This document shows positions 9,064 through 17,020 of a stretch of 17,571 bases of DNA, piece after piece. Origin of the DNA: Echinostoma caproni (lineage: Eukaryota; Platyhelminthes; Trematoda; Plagiorchiida; Echinostomatidae); the NCBI GenBank assembly GCA_900618425.1, contig UZAN01046734.1:2817-20387 (forward strand), in the 5' to 3' direction. Position 1 is the stretch's first letter. Each line of letters begins with the position of its first letter. Made by a program: the position numbers and the translations under genes. Under the pieces are notes generated by a model, which saw only the letters and a program-made list of their open reading frames with translations, had not been told where the DNA came from and did not search any database.

Positions 9064-9264
9064 CTATATCATTGATTGAAGGACCGGCGTCCAATCACGT
9101 AACCGTTTGCGCCGTCGCATCATATTTACTAACTCGGATGTAATGTTCACCCGATGTACGATTGGTTGGGCTTCCTGAACTGTGATTGCATAACATGAAG
9201 CTGTCCCTGGTCGTACTTGGAATGCGGTCACGTATGGCTGGATCACCCTAATTCTCTCAGCAAA
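9064..9264 (-). CDS. weak candidate terminal exon, unidentified
   Basis: A minus-strand frame opens after a stop at 9268-9270 and runs to TAG at 9064-9066. It reads VIQPYVTAFQVRP early and MMRRRKRLRDWTPVL near the end. An AATAAA lies at 9022-9027 on the same strand, about 40 bp after the stop, and a CTAAGTTTTTGCTGAGAG segment could hold a branch point and acceptor. No family is recognised and no upstream exon could be joined. The exact start is unknown; chance remains a fair alternative. Confidence 0.2.
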   Translation of the reverse strand, partial: FAERIRVIQPYVTAFQVRPGTASCYAITVQEAQPIVHRVNITSELVNMMRRRKRLRDWTPVLQSMI

Positions 9265-9269
9265 AACTT

Positions 9270-10094
9270 AGGTAGAACCCTCCAAATTCTTACCTACTAT
9301 TCACCGACATAATCAGGAGATGAAAAATTTCAAATCCTTTTCACACATTCAGGAGCACAGAGGTGTTCATCAACTCGTTGTCTCACGCACAGAGTGAAGG
9401 ATGCTCAAGCAATCAATAATCCATCCCAAACAAGCTCAGTGAAAGTAGCGCACGCTCAGCAGCACATTGGTGTTGGTATCACTCGAATTTGGATACAATC
9501 GCAAGCACACACACAATCCCTGAGACCGAGAGCCTCGGCCTAATCAAACACAAACTATGGTATGGAAGTGATAGTAGCCATTCAGCACTTGTCTTGCTCT
9601 CTGATATTACCCTGAACTGTTTATTTCCTTTCTGATCATTCAGGAAACATTGCTGGATCATCGGAGTCTCCTTAAACAGAATATCTGCTGCGCTCGGATG
9701 ACTGGACAACAAGACAACATGACAGAACCATTCTGCTCGACAGTCCGTACTTGATCATCTTCCGCGCCCACTTGTCTACATCCTGTTCGACACATCTTGG
9801 GCCCTCAACTATGTGCTTCCTTAAGGCCACATGAACAACAATACAATCGATGCGCGGCTGACAATAACCGAGAAAGCTATTGCGAAGCAAGCTGCGTGCT
9901 TGATCAACAGTGCTATACTGGATCGGACGTAGAACATTACCGAATGCCTTGTATTCTAACCCTCCAAATGAGAGAAATACGATCAAGTATAATATGGATA
10001 AAAGTGCGAATTTTTCAGGCGTGTTGAGGGTTGTGTCTCACATGAGTGTTTCACGAGGAAATTTTAAAACTTTTCTTACGCATAATGAGAAAAG

Positions 10095-10096
<2 letters not shown>
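9270..10096. other. no recognisable gene
   Basis: Open frames at 9479-9712 and 9672-9986 (minus) and 9910-10254 (plus) overlap one another and show no domain. The last is partly the GT microsatellite. Nothing else was seen. Confidence 0.45.

Positions 10097-10141
<45 letters not shown>
10097..10141 (+). repeat. (GT)n microsatellite
   Basis: An uninterrupted GT array of about 22 units, the longest pure dinucleotide array in the window. Confidence 0.95.
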
Positions 10142-10145
<4 letters not shown>

Positions 10146-10454
10146 GACTGACCCCGTGAAACCCAGTGGAACCGTAAACATGAAGTTACCACAGTCAGAC
10201 ACCACTAGCCGTAGAAAATGTGCTACTAGTTCGGACTGCCTCACCACCACGTAAAACCGCTGACAGTTCAGCACCATACCACAATTTATCGATATGAAAT
10301 CGCCCACTTGAAGCATTTGAAAAAAACTCAAATGATCTGGTGGTTAATTCATGAAGTCTTATGTCATCCACAATTCCACGTGACTCAAGCGTAGAAGGGT
10401 CACCAACACGCACGATACATGAGTAGAATGTCTAATCGACGGTATCGAAAAACG
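10142..10454. other. no gene; possible extension of the SINE copy 2 tail
   Basis: Overlapping short frames on both strands lack any domain. On the minus strand this lies downstream of the hammerhead copy and may contain more of that repeat's 3' part, but copy 1 does not share it, so the relation cannot be shown from this window alone. Confidence 0.35.
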
Positions 10455-10582
10455 GATGAGTTTATTGCTATGGAAATGTTTGGGATAACCAACAAAGAGC
10501 ACTGGACAGCTGTTTCGTCCTGTTTGGGACTCACCAGCAGTGCGTACTTTTTGTGTCCCTGTCAGGACTCGAAACCGCAAAA
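10455..10582 (-). mobile_element. hammerhead SINE, copy 2, head missing
   Basis: This segment matches 3,696-3,818 in the same orientation (by eye 85-90% over about 110 bp with three gap positions). It keeps the B box-like GGTTTCGAGTCC at its 5' end and the hammerhead, but the similarity stops immediately upstream, so the A box half of the tRNA-like head is absent. That fits 5' truncation or interruption. The A-rich tail of the neighbouring SINE ends about 25 bp away, suggesting one element inserted beside or into the other. Confidence 0.65.
10499..10543 (-). ncRNA. hammerhead ribozyme, copy 2
   Basis: In minus-strand order: stem I 5' strand GCACTG (10538-10543), core CTGGTGA (10531-10537), stem II GTCC-CAAACA-GGAC (10517-10530), GAAA (10513-10516), stem III CAG/CTG extended to ACAG/CTGT without a loop, cleavage triplet GTC (10505-10507), stem I 3' strand CAGTGC (10499-10504). 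Stem I is a perfect 6-bp helix and stem II a perfect 4-bp helix. The tiny loopless stem III is like that of short type I hammerheads that are known to work best as dimers. The core has G where the conserved A6 of CUGANGA belongs, a change expected to impair cleavage. Confidence 0.75.
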
Positions 10583-10606
10583 CAATGAACAATGAAAGGT
10601 AACCGA

Positions 10607-10794
10607 CTTTTATCTTTCTATTTTTCTTAATCCTTTTATTTTACGTCCTTTTATTGGATATGCAATGGTACAATTTTCAGGAAGGGGGCTACCACTCAAC
10701 ATACAATGGGTAAAGTCAGGCGGTGGTGGTGGGATTCGAACACACATTCCCGGGGTGATAATTTGGTGACCTTACCACCGGGCAACCACTCACT
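10607..10794 (-). mobile_element. tRNA-derived SINE with A-rich tail
   Basis: On the minus strand the element begins with a tRNA-like head: an A box-like TGCCCGGTGGTAAG at 10771-10784 and a B box TGTTCGAATCCCA at 10730-10742, close to the pol III consensus. The T-arm stem GTGTG/CCCAC flanks TTCGAAT with one mismatch, while the anticodon arm is degenerate, so this is not a working tRNA. A body of about 70 bp follows, then an A-rich tail at 10607-10655 with repeated AATAAAAGG-like units. The head differs from that of the 3,690-3,870 element, so it is a second SINE family. GGGCTACCACTCA at 10686 and GGGCAACCACTCA at 10780 form a near-perfect direct repeat, the second being part of the head. Confidence 0.65.
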
Positions 10795-10799
10795 ACAGC

Positions 10800-12465
10800 A
10801 ACATACTGCTCGTTGTTCTCTATGTCACAACAACCAATGGCATCTGAACAGCTCCCCAATCACTTTATCCAGGTGACGGAAGAGGTTAAGATGATGTGAG
10901 AAATTTATTCTCTTCAGCATAAGCAAAAAGATTGAGCATTCGTATCAAACCACTTACTTACTGAATAAGTCACCAGTTTTCTCAAACATTTGCTTTTCTA
11001 TTCTTCAGCTAATGTTCTAACTGGTGGGACACGATTGCAAAGTTACTGGAAATGTTGATACCCTCTGGCTTACACCTCTGACGTACCACCGAATGACCAC
11101 CAATCACAAACATTCTCTCGAAAATCGGAAATCCGCTATCATCAGCTATTTCGATCATATATCATCTCCACAGATAAACTGCAATGAAGAACATTGATCA
11201 AAAATAAGGTTCACAAATCACCTGGTTTATATTCGGTACTAGAAATGACCGGATATATAACCAAGTAAAATCAATATACATATATCTAAATATACGCGTA
11301 GCTAGACAGAGACTTATGAATCGCACAAGATATGCTGTTATTTTCTTGACCCGATAAAGTGATAGAGAGACGGACACCACTGTCCAAATGATGGTCAAGG
11401 TTGTTTAGTTTGTGCTTTTGCAATATTATCCCGAGTCGATGTGTATTTATCATGGCCGGAAATTCGATACCGGTTGCCAGTCGTCGATCGTGCACTCATA
11501 ATGCCATTAAACGTGATGGGGAACACGAGTATGCGAATTTGATTCGCGACATCGAAGTGAAAATTGCTCCAAATTTCGCAAACATTTGGTTTGACCACAA
11601 GCATAGAGTGGTTTGACATAATACACTCTTATCAGTGCTAATCAAAGGATGTAACAATCTAAGTGATCGTCACGCTCAACTTTTAACATCTGATTTATTT
11701 CATACAAACAGAAAACATAACGCTGAACTACAATGCGCACCTGTTCGGAGTTAGCCCAACCCCGATGACAGAAAAACAGTTTCGAGCATTAATCGTAGCG
11801 TTTGCACGTCATCCGAATTGTCACGTGCGCATCGTTTCCGTTCCATTTCGGAGTAAGCACACGCTCTAAACACATTCCGCTTGGTGTGCTATGGTGACGG
11901 TATGTGTGTAACTTCATGGTGTCACATCAGTAGGCGTGTCACAAAAATCAGCTAAAAGCTAATCGTGGATTGTAATTGAATGTCACAAGATTTGTGCAGT
12001 TTACGGAAAATCGGGTACCATCCAGTGCTACGCAGAATGCACTGTTTGTTACTGCGTCATTGTTTGAGTCGACAGACTGAAGTTAATTCGAGCGATCTTG
12101 TGATCTGAGGATTCTGACGTCATGAGGGCAGGAATATGCGTTCAACGTTTGTTCTGTGCCGTTCTATTATTTTTGCCGTCATGAGCTCATAGGGAACGAA
12201 TCCTTCTAGCAGTCTGAATGATTCAAAAGGAACCACGGTGTCATGGGTTTTCGGTTATCTAATTCTCGCTACATTACGCGATAATCGTGCATGGGATTGA
12301 ACACAAACGTCCTGAAGCATCACGACCGTTCTAACCAATTAGTGACCAGAGATAGATAGATAAGACATTGTGAAACTGTTATAACTGTACGTCCGTGATT
12401 GGGAAGAACACAAGTCACTGAACTGGAATGGGCTGACTGTAATAGGGTGAACATGATTTACAGGG
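10800..12465. other. no recognisable gene
   Basis: Short frames such as 11401-11616 (plus) and 11395-11619 (minus) lie on top of each other and show no domain. A perfect TGACGTCA (CRE-type site) occurs at 12115-12122, and the 9-mer CGTCATGAG is repeated at 12118-12126 and 12178-12186. A short GATA run sits near 12351. No RNA gene was seen. Confidence 0.45.
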
Positions 12466-12768
12466 TCAATGGGTGAAGTACAGATCAATAATCATCAGGC
12501 TTGTTGATACTGTTAAGGTCCATAGCGAGACCGACCAGTCACGTAACACCCGATGCGAGTGAGCTGCGGCATGATTTGTGCTCTCATCCCACAAACGCGT
12601 GATGCTCTTCGGCCGGAAACGTAAAGCAGACCTGTAAACAGGTGCAGCGCAGCCGCCCCCTCCCGTCTCTAAAGGGCACGCCTGAAGCGCGGTCGACCCC
12701 TCCGAAAAAAACCTTGACCCCCCATTCCCGACGGACTCGATCACGTAAAACCTTTGTAGACTGAACAC
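12466..12768 (-). other. GC-rich block with 100-codon open frame, unassigned
   Basis: The frame on the minus strand contains a Gly-rich stretch ETGGGGCAAP and an Arg/Ser/His-rich second half (RFRPKSITRLWDES, then NHAAAHSHRVLRDW). Base composition is clearly richer in GC than the AT-rich flanks, particularly 12,600-12,740. I recognise no domain. It could be a piece of an unannotated repeat such as a LINE 5' region, or an isolated exon; neither is shown. Confidence 0.3.
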
Positions 12769-12769
12769 C

Positions 12770-13770
12770 TTGTTTACCGGCGAATACGGTTATATGGGTA
12801 GTTTAATTATGTAAAATGGCACTTGGCCATGTACTCAATCCTTTTGTGCAATATTTCTCTTGAACAAGCCCGTATGAACATTTGGGGATGAATTACTTTG
12901 TGATAATCACGACTGATGCAATCCAAAATGCGAATTAATGGTATTAATTATTCAGATTTATTGGAATCGTTTAATGAACAGCTTTCCGGATAATAGGGGA
13001 ATTTCAGGCAAACTCTGCACTGCTACCTGGTGTGCGCAGTTGTTTGAAAATGTACTTTTAGCGTTCGACGTCGAAGATGGCAAAACTTCAGTATAGATTT
13101 ACTTGATTTGATTACAACTTCCACTCCATGGTCAGTAAACTCGCAAGCGAGCTGTACGACAGTCACTATGGCGGACATCCCTGGGGCCCTGGTGATGATG
13201 TAAGGTGTGTTAATCTACAAAAGAAGATTTCAACCAACATCGGCAAGTTCACATGATTAGGGAGAATGTAGCCAAGATCGAAACATATCTAGGTTGCTTC
13301 ACGGGTATTTATAATGTTGTGCGCCAATCGTTTCTCACTGCTTGTAGGAACCATCGTCAGGAAACCTGCTGCGACTGAAACCAACACAACGGTGATTGGT
13401 AAAATGGAGCATGGCAATTTTCGCGCAATTACAAGATTGGTTGTACAGATTTCGTCAGTGCTTCAATAACGGCTCAGAACCAATAAACCTTCGGGCCCGA
13501 GGATTTTCGAACGAGGTACTGTCAAATGGTCAGGAACAGGTGCTCACATTGTAGAAAAGGACATATTTAAATGTGATCTGACTGACCTTTTCTTAACAAG
13601 CAATTGAACAAGCAGCTGGTCTTCAATAAGTGATCCACGCAACGACTTTTGAAAATCCAAGAAACGAGTAACTGAATGTGAAAAGGTTACGGCTTAGTGT
13701 GTACAAAATAGTTGCGCGACTACTGCGAATATTTACACTTCAATCGTGTGTGAAATTCATTGCCCAAATA
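12770..13770. other. no recognisable feature
   Basis: No open frame of note, no tRNA-like boxes and no tandem repeat. A small inverted repeat AATTAAT/ATTAATT lies near 12,930-12,950. Confidence 0.45.
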
Positions 13771-13975
13771 CAGTCAATCTCCTGATATGTCACACCCCTG
13801 AGAAGTCGCATTTTCCAATATCTTCCCCAAACCAATCGTATGCCTAATAACGTGGTGTCTGGCTATGCGATGTCGCACTTCCCAATATGTCGCAGTTCCT
13901 GATACGTACTCACTTGGTCGTTGACCGATGATCGGCACAGCCATTGACCATCCACCCTGAAATGTCGCATTCCAT
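13771..13975 (+). repeat. putative 5' terminal and subterminal repeats of the Tigger element
   Basis: A possible 5' end reads TA followed by CAGTCAATCTCCTGATATGT at 13771. TA is the target site of the Tc1/mariner/pogo superfamily, and pogo/Tigger ends usually begin CAG. Behind it, short related units recur: CCTGATATGTCAC (13781), CCTGAGAAGTCGCA (13797), a GCGATGTCGCA (about 13867), CCCAATATGTCGCA (13880), CCTGATACGTAC (13898) and CCTGAAATGTCGCA (about 13957). The repeats may be transposase-binding sites, as in other elements with iterated subterminal motifs. No matching inverted 3' end was found. Confidence 0.4.
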
Positions 13976-14089
13976 CAGTGGCGTTTCACCTAGTGTGACG
14001 CGTTCATGGCACTGTTCACTGATTGGATAATCCTTTCGAGGAAGTCACACCGATGCAAGTGATCGGAGATTGCGTCATTTAACGTCAAA

Positions 14090-15705
14090 ATGTGCAAGCG
14101 CCTATCGATCAGAGAGAAACAGAACGTGTTAGAAATGCTGAAACAGCAGGGTGCAACTCAGAGCTCGTAGCGAAATCACTTGAAATTTCACGAAAAACTA
14201 TCTACAATGCCGTATCCCATCGAATGACTATCGGGGGATTTTTGAACGCTGGAGCACCTGAGGGAAGATGCCACCTGAAAAACAACGAAAAGTTCAAGGC
14301 AGTGAATGAGGCAACTTTTCCTTGGTTTACTATAATGAGGGAAAAACACGGAGAGTACCCAATGGTGGAGTGCATCGTACGTAAGAAGGCAATCCAGCTA
14401 GCACAAAGATTGCATCATAATGACTTCAAGGCTTTCAAAGGTTAGTTTCGCTCTTGGTCATACAGATGTACAAAGTAAGAAACAAGCAACTCATGTGGAT
14501 TACTTTATACGTCTGTGAGGAAAGTTTAGCGGTGCCACGTGATGCAGTGGACGAGTTTCGAGCGGGGTAGACGCAGTTCATACATGGATATTCTGACTGT
14601 GACATTTTCAGTGTAGCTGACAACTTTGGCAGCTCCCAGAAAGAATATTGAGTCTGAAAAGAAAGACAGTTTCCGGGTCCAATGAATCCAAATAGAGGGT
14701 CACATTACGGCTTTGTGGGAGCATGACTGGAGAAAAGTTATCACCGTTATGGATTGGAAAGTTTCAAACTCCACGATGCCTCCGAGGTATAGATAGAATA
14801 AGCCTTCCATGCAGTTATAATTCTTCAAAGAACGCATGAATGACTCCTACGTTATTTCACACTTGGCTGTTCGATGTCAACCACAAAACGATTTCTCAAA
14901 GGCGCTCTATTTTACTATTTATGGACAATACCCCTTGCCATAACCAAGCCGCAGTATTTTCCAACGTCAAATTGATACGGCTGCCTCCGAACTGTTTTTC
15001 GATGTTACAACCAATGGATCAGGGCGTGATTTGGTCTTTCAAATGTTCATTTTGAAAACCTTTACTGGAATATGTTTTGTCTTTGATCGAAGATGAGCAA
15101 CTTATCATCAAAGCCGAGGTGGACATTCTCATTGCCATGCATCTGGTCAAGAAAGCTTGGGTGTCTGTCCACCCGCACGTATTGACCAACGCTTTCATTA
15201 AATAAGGGTTCAAATCCACATTGATTCAGCCGGTGATGCAGCCACCAGAGGATAAATGCGATCTGATCGAGGACTTTACACACGATGTGCCTATTGATGG
15301 CCGTCTTTTTGAAGAAGAAATCGGCTGTTTGGAACTTGATGATGAAGTGGCGTCACCAACGCCTTTGTGTTTCGTGTTTTGGTTTTCATTCGTTGTGGCT
15401 AAGACAAGCTAATTTCTTCGAAGAAGTGGGTTATTTAAAATTTTTGTATCAAGTCTACCTTTTAGTCATTAGATGAATTCGTTTAGAATCTAGCTAAGCA
15501 CCTCAAAGAAGAAGGTGAATGTGAGGCAGTGAATGCGCCGGAAGTTATCTCAATCAGAAAGGTGCAGAAGTTATTGGATCAATTGAATCTCTTTGCCTTT
15601 GCTAATGCTCGGAGTTCGGGTAGATTATTGGAGTGTACAATTGATTTAAACAGACCGTTTGTTGATTTCCAACGGAGAGCCAAACTGAGACACGACGATT
15701 TATAA
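14090..15705 (+). pseudogene. pogo/Tigger-like DDD transposase, frameshifted
   Basis: The transposase would have cut and pasted the element. It starts at ATG 14090 with a CENP-B-type N-terminal helix-turn-helix (KRLSIREKQNVLEMLKQQG), then shifts frame near 14,155-14,165 and continues ELVAKSLEISRKTIYNAVS. The second DNA-binding domain follows (WFTIMREKHGEYPMVE, then KAIQLAQRLHHNDFKAF) to about 14,442. Another frame, from about 14,466, carries VRNKQLMWITL and YSDCDIFSVAD, with the first catalytic Asp at 14619-14621. From about 14,693 to 15,412 a third frame gives RVTLRLCGSMTGEKLSPL, ILLFMDNTPCHNQ (second Asp 14924-14926) and PPNCFSMLQPMDQG (third Asp 15017-15019); the last two are 30 residues apart, as in pogo (DD30D). 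Stops in that frame are TGA 14837-14839, TGA 15053-15055 and TAA 15203-15205. The C-terminus resumes in another frame at 15487 (NLAKHLKEEGECEAVNAPEV) and ends at TAA 15703-15705. The copy is dead. Confidence 0.85.
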
Positions 15706-16924
15706 TTTTGCTAAAAATACATCTTTGTAATCTGCAAAGATATTTTGCAATTCTGTGGGGCACTGAACTGAAATATGAGGCATTCGAATGTGGTCATTTT
15801 TGCTACAGTGGTCACCAAAGCCACGGTCATTCGGTCTATCGATGGGCTCTGCCACACTAACGTGCAAACGGGTGAACGATAAACGCGATTGGGAGTGAGT
15901 GAAGTGAGATGTTAGATCCGAGTGATCGATAAACACTGTCACGCGGATGCGCCTGTGTGAATGAATGAACATACTCTCACTTGTCCTAAAGCACCGATGA
16001 AATCAGACAGGTCACTTGCCAAAGGTCATGGTAACCCGAGTCTGAGGACTGTTTGTGAGATGCACTTTTAGTTTATGAATCGGTATCTATTTGATCGTTG
16101 CCGTAATTCCTGTAGGCTGGCGTCTATGGCCTTCGGTTGGCTGAACAGGAGTGAATTTCCTCCAAGTAAACTCCCGTCTCACGCCTACCGGAAAATTTCC
16201 GCGAGAACCCGCTTAAAAATAGTGCTTGTACCTAAGGCGAATCAAACGTTGGCCCAGTTTTATCATCGCTTGAACTTTTTCATTCCGAATCTCCCACATG
16301 GCGTATAGTTCCACAACCGATACCCCCGAGGTGATTCTCTACCAACTTAAGCAGCATCCGATTCCGAACGTATCCTCCTCCCATGCCGGCCCGAAAATCA
16401 CACGACCGATCGGGTTCTTTTATCGATCGGTCGAATAGGTCACCGCAACAAGAGACCTGGCGCTTGCCCACCTAACCCGAGCGAGAAACCACACCTTGTC
16501 GACAACCGCACGTCTTTAGCAGAGTCGGTGAACTTCGGCTGTACAGCAGGCGTGCCTTCACCACACGGATGGACTGCACATGATAACAACATCATCACAA
16601 AAAGTACACGACAGTGTGAAACGATGGAGCAATCGTACTATCGTACTATCTACATAGTAACATGATATCTTAAACTGATACTCGGATATCTTAAATTGAA
16701 AAAGGTATGCTTTATGAATCACGTTAAGCCATCACTAGCTGAACTTAGTCCGACCAACAACGGTCATGAATGCATCAATCGGTTTGAACATACACTGATA
16801 ACAACAGAAGCGAACAAATGAATAGACGCTAATAATACTTATTTTACACTAGAAAATCATGAATAGATTGCACAACGAACAATCAGTTTGAATATGGGAA
16901 GGAAGTCACTGTTCTGAATATACC
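15706..16924. other. no recognisable gene; probable 3' flank of the Tigger element
   Basis: The 3' terminal repeat of the DNA transposon should lie in the first part but I cannot find an inverted match to 13,771. Frames at 15700-15972 (minus), 16075-16308 (plus) and 16280-16471 (minus) show no domain. The perfect hairpin at 16403-16433 is listed separately. Confidence 0.4.
16403..16433. repeat. perfect 10-bp inverted repeat, 11-nt loop
   Basis: Arms CGACCGATCG (16403-16412) and CGATCGGTCG (16424-16433) are exactly complementary, with loop GGTTCTTTTAT. It lies in a gene-free stretch, so no role as a terminator or operator can be assigned. Confidence 0.85.
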
Positions 16925-17020
16925 CCGTAACAGATATTTCACTCAATTTCAGTCTTCAGGATTGAGGGCAGAGGGCAGGGTACCCGTGTAAGCCCCATCA
17001 CCACTGGGTCGAAGGTCCGA
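16925..17020 (-). other. probable LINE 3' untranslated region
   Basis: This sequence follows the stop codon of the reverse transcriptase frame on the minus strand. It contains GCCCTGCCCTCTGCCCTC-like C-rich repeats (minus strand). The element end is set only by loss of any pattern and is a guess. Confidence 0.3.

Noticed and set aside
9910..10331. Open frames on both strands around the GT array
   Set aside because: The central Cys-Val or Thr-His run is the microsatellite and the flanks show no domain.
15700..15972. Minus-strand frame ending LQNIFADYKDVF, faintly like a Gypsy polyprotein segment
   Set aside because: The likeness covers about a dozen residues only, no other Gypsy motif is present, and the frame abuts the transposase stop.
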